From Rachycentron canadum (taxonomy: Eukaryota; Chordata; Actinopteri; Carangiformes; Rachycentridae), in NCBI GenBank assembly GCA_038496675.1, contig CM076650.1, positions 9,437,575 through 9,501,574 of the forward strand: a DNA stretch of 64,000 bases, written 5' to 3'. Shown piece after piece: positions 35,901 to 50,866 of this stretch. Each line of letters opens with the position of its first letter. The first letter of the stretch is position 1. The position numbers and the translations under genes are program-made. Under the pieces are notes generated by a model. It was not told the DNA's origin. It did not search any database and saw only the letters and a program-made list of their open reading frames with translations.

Positions 35901-38900
35901 AGGGTTGTGGACCTTAAATATACTAAGATTTAAGGTCAGCAGAAATTAGCATTTATTCAAGCCAAAGAATATGTGTAAATCAAAGCCAAACAAATTTGTT
36001 AGAAGATTTTGGCAGCTCATCCAAGAGGCTTCTTCAATTTTCTTATGCCTACGACTCACCATCAGTCAGGACAGCTGAAGCCTCTCGGACAAATTGTTAT
36101 CCACAGATACGAAGTTTATTGTTCAAGTTCAGTGACAATCCTGACAGATGGTTAAATGCATGGTTGATACTTTTCATGCAGTAAACTGCTTTGTCATAGT
36201 GACAGATCCAGACTAGGTTTCTGATCTCTGGTGTTGTTGTTAATTAAACACAAATGTGGTGTTTCGTGCTGTCATTTTGCTTTTACTGTCAATAAGGTGT
36301 AGCCAAGGTAATGATCCTAATAAAGAGGCTTGACAAGATGCACGTAAGAACTAAAGGCAAACGTGTTTATCTGTAAATTGTTACATTCGTCTGCAGATCT
36401 TTAGTTTAAAACCTAAAGCGTAATGGCCTCTGTTTTGCTTTAACACCTTTCCTGGTGGAATGAGCATATACCAAGCATAGCTTAGCCAGGCTTATCCATC
36501 AAATACTTTGGATCTTGACCACCACACAGTTTGTGCTTGGAGGTATTGTAAGAATGTCCAGGACTGGTCTAAAAGCTGATGGTCTGGGGGTCCTGAACAG
36601 ATTGGAGACTAAAGAGACTCACACATGGAACGTGTTGCCTCTTTGTTAGTTAACAATGCAAAAAGTACGCCATAGGGTTGAGTGATCTTACTTAGCAAGC
36701 TTTTTCTCCATGTCAATCCCTTTCCGCTACTAGCTAAAAAGCGAGTGTTTTTCTTATGTTGTGTCGAGGGATTTTAGAAAAGGTTTCCTCCATGCAGGGC
36801 AAGGCGGAAGGAAAAAGAGCCTGCCAAAAATCAAGTGACCAGCTAAGCCACCTTTGTCTACACATTTTTATAAATGTTGAAAACGTGGAGTGTGTCCAGA
36901 TCGACCAACTTGTCACTGGTAGTTTTCCATTGGCCCCTGGAGGGATCAGGCCCTTTCCGAGTATTCCTACAAAGCTTTTTGTTATCCCCTCAATAAGGTA
37001 GTGGGTAAGCAGGATTTCCGCTTTTGCAATTCACGGCGGCTGTGATAGCACACATTATTTTAATACGCCTGCCAGACTGTGTAACACCAGCTAAGAACAT
37101 GGGTGTGGGAAAAAAAAATATTCACCACTGAGACTCCAAAAGAATTTGGAAGTGTTGTGTGGTGAACTACATCTGCACCTCGAAGGCTGGAGGAACACAT
37201 GCACATTTGCTATACATTGTGTCATTAGAGAAGACTTTTGAAGTTCACCAAACTTTGACCCATTTTGATTCCTGCCTGACGTGAAACCTAAATCCTTTGT
37301 TTTGAATTTGTTGAGGTGTTGCCTGAATGGTGAAAGTGGTTTCCCCTCCTCTCGGTACGCCTGCCCCTCACAGTAAGCTACAGGAGGGCATGTCACGTAC
37401 CAAAACACATCAGAGTACCAAATATTCACTCAATAACAACTCCTTCTTGCTTTAGAACATCTGAGAGACAACATGTTTACAACCCACAATCCTGACTTGT
37501 GATTTAAGATTATTTAAATTTGATATAATCTATTTTCTGTTCCTCTCTCTAATATCAAACAAAACCAGGAAGCCAGAATATTTAAACCATTTAATGTCAG
37601 AAATAGTGTGTTTTCTTGAAAGATATGAAACTTCACTTGCAGAATGAACTAAAGCAATTCAAGATATTTATGATTGGGTCAATCATTATTTGGAAGATTG
37701 TATATATAATCCATTTACATGAACTATTATGCAATTTATTGTTTTTACTATAAAATGTCAGATAACTGTGACAAATATTTTCTTATAAAAAAAGAGCCAT
37801 AAATGCTCACAATTCACAGGGTGGAATCAATTCAGTAATGAAGTGACACTGTGTTGTTTTTTATAGTGAAAATGTTTCTCCTTTCATATTCCTTTATATT
37901 CATTTAAAATGAAAGACTCTAGTAGCTGTAAAGTTTAGGTCACAATCTGTCATCGTAGTAAGCTTTGAATTTTATTTTAACTTTAATGAAATTTTTCAAT
38001 AAAGTCTGATAATAAATAGATAAATCCTGAAAGGCCTAACCTTCAGCACCTATTTACTTGTTAAATAGTTGTAATATAATGTTTCAGATTTTGGTTGCAC
38101 TGTTTTTCTTCTTGGTTTGATTCTTGAGGAGATAACGCAGTATTCAGCTTTGCTGAGGCAAACAAGATGAGGTGATTATGAAATTTTCAGCCTGCAAGTG
38201 CCAGGATATAAAAATGTTAAGCAACCTCAACATTCAGGCCAAACACTGAGTTCCTCTTATCGTTGCATAATTTTATCATGTGTCGCTGGCATACATCCAG
38301 TGGCAGTAGCCAGCCTATATTCTAGAGCAGCAGCCATTTCTCTGTTGGTTCATAATAATTACCCGAGACAGGTTGCACAAAGGCACTGATCTGTACCACT
38401 GCATAGCTATTATTCTACAGACAAAAGCCAGCCTTATGCTCCTATTTTCAGCCCCATGTAGTGATGGGTAGGTGGGGTTGGGTGGGTGGGGGGTTGGGGT
38501 AATGTTTTTATCCCATAGTTAATAGCCAAATCATGCAAGCTAATTAATTGTATCTATTTGTTTTCATATTTCAGTTCTAAAGAAGAAGATCGTCCCATAT
38601 CTCCTTTCTATTTGAGGTAGGTTTCCTGTCTCTGTTAGAACACTGGCAGAACGGTGAGATATGTTGTTTTCGAGGTGTGGGGAAGTGGCTGCGTGCTGCC
38701 TCACTGCATTATCATCGGGAAACAATGGAACCACCAGTTAGAGAGAAAGCAGGACAGCGTGCACATGCAACAGTTTGTTCACCGCTATTTGATTATTGTG
38801 GTGGTGGTGGCAGCCACATGGCATGTTTCAGGCAAAACCAAAGCAAAAACACGTCTGGGTGAAAATGATGCCATGGTTAAGATTAATGAATGGTGTGGAG

Positions 38901-41900
38901 GATATCTGGAGTTTATACAATTCATGAATGAGTTGATTATATTTTCAACTGGTTTGTTAATTGATTTAGCAATTGAATAGTTTATCAGGAAAAAATTGTT
39001 TTAAAAAAACCCAACACATTTTAATTCATCACCCTGGGCTCATGGAAGTTGTGATTGGCATTTAACATTTTATGGACATCAAATCAATTGATTGATAAAA
39101 AAAAACAAAATAAGTGAAGGGAATGACAATACATGTATACAACATATAATAAACCTTGTATTTTTGCACATGCTAGTGATAACATTGCAGCACTACCTGA
39201 CCACACCTGCTTGATTATCACCTGTTAATCATCTATGACCCTAACTGTTATTTCCTATTTAGTGCTTAACATCTGTTGACTTAAAGCCTTCAAACCACAG
39301 CAGCTTGTCCAGTCAGTGATAGTGAGTTAGTTTAGTGTTGGCACTTAGAGCTGATATGGCCCCAGGTTGACTGTCAGTGTAATCAAAATTTTATTGCTTT
39401 TCCTCTAAAGAACTAAATAGACATGAAACAGGGACTGAAACAACAAACAGTTGTAGGAGTAACAATGTTACAGGTACTCGAAGCTGACAAAAAATAATTC
39501 AGCACAACCTTAAATAGACTTCATGATTTTATACATCATGTAAAAAATTGGACATCCAAGCTTGGACAGGATAACTTTTATTTAGATTTTCAGTCTTTAT
39601 TAAATCTTATTGTTGTTCAGTCAGATGTAGCAACATCATCATCAGCCATACATGTATCAGTTGATGACCAAAGTACTTAAATACAGATCAAAATTTTTTT
39701 TTTTGTAACAATGAACCTGTACAGAACCCAAAAAAATGATTGTAATGTAATAAAACACAATATCATTTTATCCATGATGGGAGGTCAAAATTCGTGACTC
39801 ATGCACTAATCCACGTCTTAGACATGTGGTCAGTCTTAGTCATCTGTGTACAGTATCTGTAATATATGATACATAACCTCTTATACACAAAGTTATTGAT
39901 TTTTATGCATATAAGATACACTCCGTGGGCACTTCACTAGGTGCATCGATCCAACCTATTGCAATCCAGTACAACACACGGTGGCAAATATTCGACATTC
40001 ACAAAGCTTTTAATGATCATGGTTCTCTATGATCATTAAATATATGAATTCTGATTCAGTGCTGAAACAATGAGTCAGTTAATCAAAAAATTATTATTTA
40101 TAGGTTTTGAACTATTTTTCATTCAAAATAAACTAATTAAAATTGTCTGATACACACAACAATTACTCAAATCATTGTGAAAAAGTATTTAACAATAATA
40201 ACAATAATGATAATGAAAATTATCTTTATTTGTAGCCCTAATCTGTTCCTTTCTCTAACATCACTAAAGGGCTAAGACCAATACCTCATCATCATAAGAC
40301 CAATACCTCATACTCATCACTTCCTCTCTCCCTATACTGCTCTCATTCACTTCTCTTGCTCACGTTCATCATTGACTAAGTTCATGGCCTACTGGCACTT
40401 TGTCACATATACACAAACTCACCCACACATACCATACTGACTTTCTCTCTTTCTTTCCCTCTCTCTCTCTCTCCCTCTCTCTCACTCACTTGCTTGCTCA
40501 CTCTGCTGAGGTCTACTCGAATTCCTTAACAGTCAGAGAATCTCAGGCTGCCACATGGGAGCTTAACCTCAGTCTAGTCAAAATGGATTGTAGATCAACA
40601 TAATTTCCTTGGGTGTGTATTGACCAAAGACTCTAAAGGTCCTGGCTAATGTCTGACTGTGGTGTAATACTGGATTACCTGAATGGACGCCACTGGGTAC
40701 ACAATGCAGGGGATTTAACTAGTATAAGCATCTGCAGTGTAAGCTTTGCAGTTGTTTCCTCTGCTCATTTTATGCCCTAAAGACCACTTGACTTTAAATA
40801 TACAGACACTAAGTACAGAAACATATTATTTTGTTCTTACTTTTATTTCCAAAGCAGTTTTCTTTGTTAGTAGTTCCTGAATAAAGCAATTATGCTACGC
40901 AAACTTTAAACCCCAGTAAAACAAAGACTTGCATGGCTGGCTTTTTAAAATGACACTCAGCAGGACAAAAATAGCATTTTAACACAATTGCATTGTGTTG
41001 CCTGTCATATCATTATAGATCTGACTTAAAAGTTCAGCAAATCTTACAGACACCTTCAGAATGGTTTCTGCTGATTCATCAGTGGTCCTACAGGTAAATT
41101 AAAAAATTGTATTGTCAGCATGACCAGATAGATTGATTATATTTGTCCAAGGAATTGTTCAGCATTTTAGGAAATATGTTTATTTGTGTTTTTTCCAAGA
41201 GTAAGATGAGAAAGGTGATACCACCCTCATATATGTCCATCAGATATGAATCTACAGCTACAGCATGAAGGTCGAGGGGACAATATATCTTGTTTAAGTC
41301 TTACATTCTTTTAAGTCTGACATTTTGTGGTTTTACAGGAAATTGTGTCTTGAGCTATATCTTAATCAGATTCTGTGTCTTCCTAGAGTTTCTGAAGGTT
41401 GTCTGGCAAAGTGAGTCAGATTAAATTTGAATACCATTAACTTTGAATATAACCAGGCTAGCTGTTTCTACCCTTCTCCAGTCTTGCTAAGCTAAGATGC
41501 TGCTGCCTCTAGCTTCATATTTAATAGACAGATATGAGAGTTTATATGCTTTCAATTTCTAAGACATAATAGCTCACATAATGTTTTTACAACAGTAGAC
41601 TGAAATTACATGTACATTGTGTTGCAAAATCACCATCTGATCAATTCCTAATCCTGATCAAACACTAGACTTCAGCTGGTGGTATAATTTTATATTTTTA
41701 GAATATGTGTTTAGGAAAGGATTGAAGGCTTGCCTCACTCATATTCTGGTGATGTGCCCACTATGTTTCTGATGCACTGACTCATCCCTCTTGCACCTTG
41801 GTCTCTTTTGTCAGTTAGCTTCTGACTCAGACACTGTTTCACACTAACAACTATCCTGTCTCATGCCAGAGTGGTTTCATACTGTTGCATCTTTAGTTGC

Positions 41901-44900
41901 CTCTAAGTCTGTGGCACCGAGTTCTCTCTGAGGAGTGATGTCACATCCTTTGGTGGTTTACCAAACTGCTGCACTTCTTCTGTGCTGTGCCAACACGAAC
42001 ACTATTTGGGATGATGGTAGCTGCCAGATGATATTTCATGACCAAACATTTTACACTTGACACTTAACAGGAAGCAACCCTCAGCTGTCAACTGCCTAAA
42101 TGTGCTAAAAGCAGACTTCTAAGGAAGCTGATTAAACATTACAGATCAATGAAGATTATTTGAGGACATCATGAAGATGAATCCTCATTCAATCTTCATT
42201 CAAATCTACAAAAACCTCTGTACAATTCATTATATAAGACTTCATTTCTGATTATTTTCACTTTTAAATGTAATTTTTTCATAGAAGAAATGATTGACAT
42301 GTACAAAAATGATCCAAAGGCTCCATTTGATTTTGACTTTTGTTATCATTATCAAATGTACCAGCTAGATATGTGGACACACAAAATTTGACTTTGGCTG
42401 TTAGAGAAATGAGAGATAAATAAAAGCCATAAGACAAATGATCATTCAGTTCATGCTGAACTATTTTGCTCATTTTCTGTCGCTTACTCATGAACTATGA
42501 TACAGTCACAACCTCTAAACTTAAAAATCTGAAACTCTGTCACCAAGGTCGAGGAAGTCAGTGCTAAAGCTCACTCTGCAGTTGCTCAAACAGTCCACAC
42601 TGAGACCATACACATGTACAGTAGGCAATATTTTTATTCAAGGAGTTATCAGCCAAGAAGGTTGAGCACCAATGTCTTAAACTGCTATAATATCAGAACT
42701 AAAACTGACACATAGAGTAAGCTTCATTTGTTCAGTGGGGTGCTACAAATGTTTCTCTTATGAAAACCATCTTGGTCTGGCATGTATTGTCACCTTTATA
42801 TCAAGAATGTCCTGCAGTTTGGGGGGCAGTCCTAGCATGAAAGTGATGGACAGATCTGGAAACTTCCATATTTCCAGCATTAGAGTGTCCACTGCAATTG
42901 ATGAATGAATGTTTGTGACATTTACAGGCATTAAGGTCTGAGGTTAAGTCGACATTGGTAAGCCATTAAACCATTTTCTGTTGCTTTAACCTCCTCCATT
43001 CAGTGTTAGGTCTAATTTTACCTTGGTGGCTAATATTTTTCCTCCTGTGTACCCAGAGATAATCAGTCAGTTTATTGTGCTGCCTCTGAAGCACCTGTGA
43101 GCCCCAGCTGACATAACTTTCACTCTTCTGTTTGTCTCTTTACTTTTGTACTTCATGAGCACTTAAAAAAAACAAACCCCTAGATATTTACAGCTCCGTG
43201 TTTATGGTTTGAATTGTTTATACTCATCAAAATGACACAATAGAGCATGCCCCCTTTTTATCTGTTTCATTATCTATGCTCTGATAATGGCTGATACATG
43301 GCTGTGCCATTTTGCACAGGTTTTACACAGTCACCTTCACAGTTTACCATCACTCCATTATTATCTCTTCCTGTATCAGGCTCTGTACAGGACCTCTGCC
43401 AAACTCTGTTATTACTGTCAACACCACTGTTTAGTGAGATTTTTTCAGGTCACCCCTATACATGGTGAGGTAGGTGTACTCTAGGAAAAGCAGTCATGAC
43501 ATGTACCAGAAGGTAAAAGCTGAGGGGCTTTCTGACTTGACTTGTTTAATAATGAACTTACACAATAAACTAAACATAATAATCACTTTGAAAATTGTAG
43601 AAAATGTGCATCCCAATTTCACAGACCCTTGTTTTGTTGTAGTTGCGATGCCACAGCTTAGAGATATTAATTTGAATAATGCAGTGAATTCTCAAATTTA
43701 AAGCTGACATAACACTTAAAATCACTTAAATGATTAATCCAAAATTGCTAATGCCCTGTCAGTTGATGGATCAAATAATTGGTTTATTATTGAAGCCCTA
43801 AAAGTATTTATTGTCTTGTCTGTAAAATACATATGTATTATTAAACAAACAAACAAAAAAGCTTCAGCAAAGCAAAGCATCACAAACAAGAGTTCACCAG
43901 TGATAGTTATTAATTAAACTGTCTGAAACATCATACATTAAGTAAATCAGTACTTTGTATTAAATAAAGAGCAATGCCTTGAGTTAACATATAATCACTA
44001 TTGCTTCTGCCAATAATAAACCAAACTGTTTAGTTAACACTTCTTGCCATATGATTCTATGTGTAATAAAAATTCAGTAATCTATAACTATATCTAGATA
44101 TTAATACAGCTTTAGACGCTCTCTGCACATGTAGTATAATTGATAAAGCTTATTGCTGTTTTCTGAAGATTCAAAGGCTTGTGTGTATTTCAACATTAGC
44201 AGAGAGTGAAATGAGGAATAATGAATACAGAAAGTATTGCTCATAGACTCTACTGTAGGGTTTACTGGTGGCTCTCAGGGGAGTTACATCTGCTATGAAG
44301 ACAGCTGAAGTTAACACCCACTCATGCACACTAGATGCCTTGATCACCTAGGGCCAGAACCAGAGCCTGGGGGATTTTCAGCGTTGCTCAGTGACCTGTT
44401 GTGACCACCTGTTTCTGTAGCATTAACTCACCTTCCCCTCTTGTTTTTCTTTCAGTAACCACCTCTCCCCTGTCCACTGCAGACCAGATGTGGTGAAGTA
44501 AGTGGACTTTCCTCTTGTCACAAAATCCTATTTTGTATTGCTCTTTAAAACGATCAATTTACACTTATATACATACTAAAATGTCATAATTTTTTTTCTC
44601 ATATGAAAGTGGTCTTTCTAGCTTAAAGTGGTGAATTTCTTAAACTTGCTTACCTCTCATTTTATTTCCCACTTCCTATAGTATTCTGGACAGGACGATA
44701 CGTTCAGCCGTGGAGCAGCACCTCTTTGATATAGACCCTCTAGAGGATCAAAGTTCAGAGGACAGGGAGCTGACCCCACATCCGCCATCCCCGAAGGTGA
44801 CACCAACTGCGCGACAGAGACGTCGACACCACAGAGAGCAGCAGGAAGAGGACCTGAGACAACGAGAAAGAAACAGGTACGATGGGTGTCGTCATGAAGT

Positions 44901-46401
44901 TGACAGTTGATTGTACTGGTGTAAAATCAGTGGCCGTTTGTCTTTAGTGGCAACACTGAAGTACACTAAAAAAAATGGTGTCATTGATTTACTTTTATCT
45001 GTGATTGAGAAATTTGCTAGTTCAAGATGAATTTAACTTTTTCCTAATGTAAACCAAGGTCAAGTTCAATGTTAAAGTCACAATATGGTACGCTACAAAT
45101 ATGTGTCTCTTTCTCATTTTCTTCTTTTTCATCCATCTACTAAAAAACACAGAACCATTTTATTCACCCACCTCTCACATTGAACCCCACAGGTGGGTGA
45201 TCCCCTCACATCCTCACATGATAAATAAATGATTGATTAAGGGGGGGACTCTACACAGGTTGCATATCTAAGATAGGTGAGCTACAATCTGGCTGAACTG
45301 TCAGCTACCCAGATGCATTATGGGTAATGTAGGCACCCATTTTGGCAAGGAAGAAGGATGCATGGAGTAAAAAAGATCTCTCCATTATGTGAGAAGAGTG
45401 CAGTGCTAAATTGGTGCAGTATCCTATTACGACCACAGAAGAATGAAAGTAACATAAACAAGATAAATAGAGAATAAGGAGGTTAAATAATAATGTTGTA
45501 ACAAGATAGTTAAATATATGGGCATGTTGCTTATTGATCCATCCAGTAGGATTATTGACAAATAAAAAAGGCCAGCTCATTTACCAGGCACTAGCTTTGT
45601 TTAGTGACCAAACATAAGCAATTACAAGAGACCATCTCTTACAGAAATGATCAGATGAATCATATGTATTTAGTTCATTTAAAGTTGGGAGACAATTAGA
45701 GCAAATCCTAAAAGACGCAAAGGACGGGAAATTGAATTTTCTTGACATAACTTTAGATATTCTTATTGTTTCTGTAGTTTTTTTTTTCACACATTGTAAA
45801 GTTTTAAGGATTCAGTAATAGACATAATAAAGGCACTTGATACAATGATTTTTTTCCCCATTAGTCTCTATATTGTGTTACTGGTAAAGCACAACGAGTT
45901 TCCATTCATTAATAAAGACTTACCTCAGCGCAATGCTCCCACTTCCAGTTGGTGTTTTGGTAACAGTAAACATTTGTACGGTTTCATTCTAGATGGCAAG
46001 CTCATCCACTGAGACACAGTACAGTCATAACAAGTGGAGTCATTGCAGTAAGAAGCTAATCCTTGTTGATGGAGACCTGGTGGAGTCTGAGAGATCAGTG
46101 ACTGTGGATTAGAGGAGTGCATTAACCCAAAGACAGCAGAAAATGTCAATAAGAGCGTGGACAGTAAATAGACAGTAAATAGAATTAGCACAAAATCTAA
46201 ACAGCACATTAGTTGCTGTAGAAGGTATAAGTAAATGAGGGTGAGGTGGAGGGCAGAAGTCTCATTTCCTCACCCTTTGCTTTTCCGACTGACCACAGAG
46301 CTGCATCCGTCAGGGCAGACACCAACAAGGAGAACATCCCATTGAGTGATAGAAGCTGTGGAAGCGGTGGAAGCAGCTCAGGTAGCGTTGGGGAGGACAC
46401 G

Positions 46402-46438
<37 letters not shown>

Positions 46439-49400
46439 TGGACTCACAGGGAGGCTACAGTGGTCACACTGAGCAAACCCCCAAACTCAGGAAGTCAAAC
46501 CACAGCCCTATGCTGGTGCAGCTCACCGACAACCAGGACACACATGCAGTGAGTCATTGCACCTTTTTCCTCTTTCCCCTTTTATTTTTATGCTCTGTCA
46601 CCATCTCTGTAGTTGTCTGTTATTCTGTTATTCTCCTCCATTCCTTTCTTTGTTTGTTTTTTTAGTAGAGTTTTTCACTCACTGTCCAACTAAGGTGCAG
46701 GTCAAGGTCATAACCATAGGAAACGTTCTCTTTCAGTTGTTAGTAACAACATGTGGAATATTTTAGATTGAAGTGAAATGTAAAATTTCTGGCAGTTTTA
46801 CATATTGGGAAATAACAGTTTCCAGGGCTGTCAAACAGGATCAGCCCATTTGCAGAGCTTCTCCTCTAATGCACCTGCGATGTAGATAGATTGGTAAAAA
46901 CACTCTGATCAACCCCCCGTCGTCCTTGCTTCTGGCTCACCGCAAATAATAGTCTGTTGCAGTTAACAAGAATCACTAAATGGAGGCAAGTTGGAAGATG
47001 ACAGGAAGCTGTGCAGCTGCCTAATGGCTCCCTGCTATTCTCATTGTACAGTGGGTTGTAATATGCAGCATGCCACACTAATTGTTAAACTCTTTTTCCA
47101 GAAGCAGTGTAGATTTAAGGGCCAGCAATTAGTGTGCAAGTAGCTACAGCTTTTATCCACTGAATAAGGTGATCCACCAGATAACTTATCCTTTCAGACG
47201 TGGGAGACCACAATGTTTTTATTGAGTATTTGTACCTTTTTTGAGGGGAGATTATCAGATACATTTTTCTTTAATGTAGAATGTTAAAGGTTTATTTTAC
47301 TTGTTTCCTGAATCCTTAGAGGTTTTATTTTCTGGGCTTTACGTATATATATATAATTTGCATAGACTGATAATTAATTAGATCATTTTTTGGAACAGAA
47401 TAATCTTGGAAATTCCTGTAATCTGAAAATTCAACCATTTAATAAAATATTTCTTCCGTTATCTCTCACCTGCCAAGCATATTAAAATGACTCATACCTA
47501 AAAGTGCTGTGGTGCAGTGACAGCTGTGTATGAGTGTGTAAAAGCCATCAAAGTCACGATGAGGACATAGTGTGAAGTATGTAGCTGTAGTAACACGATC
47601 CAGTCTCTGCAGGCCCATCTTATACCATAGTTGCATGTAAGCAAAATGGATTATTATTCACACTAAGTAATGTGTGTGAACGTAATGATCAGCCACATGG
47701 TATGCTGTCCCACCGACCAACTGGTGGAAATAGATTTGTTCAGTTTACACTGTGACACTCAAGGAACTCAATCTTGACGAGTTCCAGGCTGTTTTTATTA
47801 TTTTGCTCCCCATGCCAACCCCTTATGTAACAGTACAGATGACACATGATGCTTTGACACACATACAGTATACTGAATGTGATAGCTGGCACAGCATAGC
47901 TGATTGGCTGAGCCAGTGTAGTACTGAGTGGCTAGCAGAGGTTTGATACTAGCTAAGGTCTGTGTGTCTGTGCTGGTGTGAACGGCCATCTCTCTGAATA
48001 TGATCTTTTTATGGCGAGAACCATCAGGAGCTCTGACAGCCTCTGGAGTGTTGTTGGTGTTGTTCACTGTAAACCTGCAGAGAGCCTTCAAAATACTTAT
48101 TGTGTGAATTTGTTCATAATTTATGTCAAATATGTTTTTTTTATTCACTAAGCTAATTAGATAAAATTAGATGCTTAAATTGCATCATTGCGCACTCAGA
48201 CTCAAGACTCCTATTTATAATTTATTTAGATATTTATAATCTGTAATGTTATATTTCAAAAACTACCACTTTTATCTTTCATAGAAGATGAGCAAGAGCT
48301 AAAGGTGATCTTTGCATAACCAGTTTAAGTATTTTGTAAACCTCTGAAAAGGTATACGCAAGCAAAAGACAGCTCCAAAGCTCCAAAAGGCCCCTAATAA
48401 CCCATGATAATGATGAGTCAAAAAGATTCAAGAGCATTCACAGTTTTCCCCTTATGTAATGCTAATACAACATAGCTTGTCCCATTTTTAAAATAGGCCT
48501 AGCTATCTAAAAGGTATTTAGATAACATTCAAAGAACATTCAAAACGTACATGTCTTTTTTCAGGTGAAGGAATGTGTTGCTGAGAGAACTAGAGAAAAC
48601 CACATGGATACATTTCAGAAAGGGTAAGTTCTTCAAAATCTTAACTTCACTGGATCTTTTAAATTGCTTTTTCTCACCGCTTTGACCTTTTCCTAAAAAC
48701 ACACAAGTTGTAGCACCTGTGAACAACTGCTTGTTTGCATTGATAAGCTGCTTGCTGCTCTTTCTACATTGTTATCTGAAGTGATCTGTGTTGCATACTG
48801 AGATATTTATAGCACACACTTGAGATAAAGACAGGCCACTATAGAGATATACAGTATGTGAATGTGTATAATCTGAGCAGTGTTTCCTGAGGCTACTGTA
48901 AGATAAACCTCTGCCTTGTGTTTGGTTTGACAGAAACTGCTCTAAATAGGTTAAAGTTTATTTACTGAGGTAGTGCAACTGTCTGATTTTTCAGGAATGA
49001 CATTTCAAGAAAAGATGGCCTTTCTTCTCCTCCGCAGGTAGGTTCCAGTTAACATGACTCTCTCTCTCTTTCTGTCTGATAGGCTGCACTTTTTGTTTCA
49101 ACCCATCTCCTTCCTCTTCCTATAAAATGAATTTGTTGTGTCGAACTCCAGAGCTGTTTCACTGAAATGAAAAAGCTGCCAAGTACACAATTCATTGAAT
49201 GCTTGCTCAGATTAATGCTTTTCTTTACCTGTTCTTTAATGAGACAGTTCATGTCAGACAGTCCACATTTCATCTGTGAGAAATGTGGCCTCTTAAGTTC
49301 ATGTTCCTCCTAATAAAGTATCGTGAGCCCGATTATGGTAACCAAGTCAAGTATATTTGTTTAGTAACATTCGGTAGCAAGGTGGTTAAAAAAGCTTCAA

Positions 49401-50814
49401 ATAAGATACAAAGAAAAATAAAATAAAATTTGAATTAAACAGAAGGATTAAAAAATATTTTTTTAAGATTAGTTGGTACTTGGAAGAGAGCAAACCACTG
49501 ATGTTTGTTTTTTCTACTGTGCCAGGGATTTCTGTCGTAATCACAATACTGTTTTTGGTGAACAGAAACTCTTCTGCAGTTCCATGGAAACATAAATTTT
49601 CACTATTAACAAAGGGAGATTTTATAAAAAAAAGGGGATCTCCTCACCTTTATTCTGAGGAATCATATAATTGTTATTCAATCAGCTGTTGAAAACATTG
49701 TGAAAACCCCAAACTTTGGATTTGGAGCAAGTGTTGCTGTGGGCAGGTGCGAGCAGTAGGAAACAAGTTACCTTCTCCATCTGTTCGTCTCCACTTTTCA
49801 TCTGGACCTGCTCCACTGAACAAAATCATGTAGTAACGAACCAATATGGTGACTTTTTCACAGCAGTCCAGATGGATTTTAGTAGCAGCTCAGGCTGCAG
49901 CGCTGCCACCACAACACTGTGCGACTGAGCAGCCATCTGGAGCCGGCATGGTGCCGCCCTGAGTGGAGGCTGGTGCAGCAGGCGCTCAGCTTGTCATTAA
50001 TGCCCGGGGTACAACATGAGCATTACACAGACATGACTGTTACCATCAGGCCTTTGTCGTCTTCCTCTGAGCAGCAGTTAGTTTGATTATTTAATACTGA
50101 TCTGTCTGTATGGTGACCTCATCCCCTGCAGCTAATGTTTCAAATACTGATACGTACAATTAGTTTGGCTTGTGTGAAAAATATTTCAATGATTTGGTAG
50201 ATACTGTGTGGCCTTAACCAATCAGTGGTATCATTTGTTTTTATATTGACAATTTTTTGCCGCTTCTCTTTCTTCCTGGCTCATTGGTATTGGCCAGACC
50301 AAATAAGACATTTTTCACTGTGTTCTCACCTTTTATAGATGAAACAATTAATGAGTTTAGCAAAAAATAATAAGCAGATTAATAGATAATGAAAACAGCT
50401 TGACACGTGCTCTGAGCTCTTAAAAAAACTCAAACCTTTCAATGTATGTTAGTGTGGTGTGTGTCTCAATATGGCAGTGTGTGTTTTGTTATTGCTCAAG
50501 TGCCTGTTAACTGATAACGTACACGACTACTCTCTTGGAGCAGGTTTGTCCTATGACAAAAGGGAACTGAGAGCTGTGATTTTTTAACCAGCTCATGTGT
50601 GCATGTGTGTTGATGTTGACTCAAGTCACATTTACCTGCACACATTAAAACATCAACTTTCTAGTACATTGACATGCCTTGTCTGTGCTGTGTGCATGGA
50701 CATGTGCTTTATGTACTTGTGTGTTTTGAAACAAGGTGTGGAGAGCTCTACCTGATAAAAGTGGTTTGAAAACAAAGCTATCACACAGGAAGCTTATGTT
50801 AGGCCAAATCCTTT

Positions 50815-50866
<52 letters not shown>

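Larger units (their letters stand above)
28225..38574 (+). other. fam13a: fam13a introns 6-8
   Basis: Introns 28225-28998, 29086-32860 and 33109-38574. They hold TA repeats at 31388-31449, an ATT run near 33601-33616, and complex non-repetitive stretches at about 35480-35900 and 36700-37440. The stretch 33640-33980 has an open frame with balanced codons but no domain I know. The G-rich tract before exon 9 is listed separately. Confidence 0.5.
38617..44455 (+). other. fam13a: fam13a intron 9
   Basis: This 5.8-kb intron has no visible exon. It holds a perfect 12-bp inverted repeat (40009-40040), a CT-rich tract (about 40438-40495), and fragments of dispersed repeats at about 39920-40000, 40065-40170 and 43690-43810. 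The rest is AT-rich unique-looking sequence. Confidence 0.5.
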
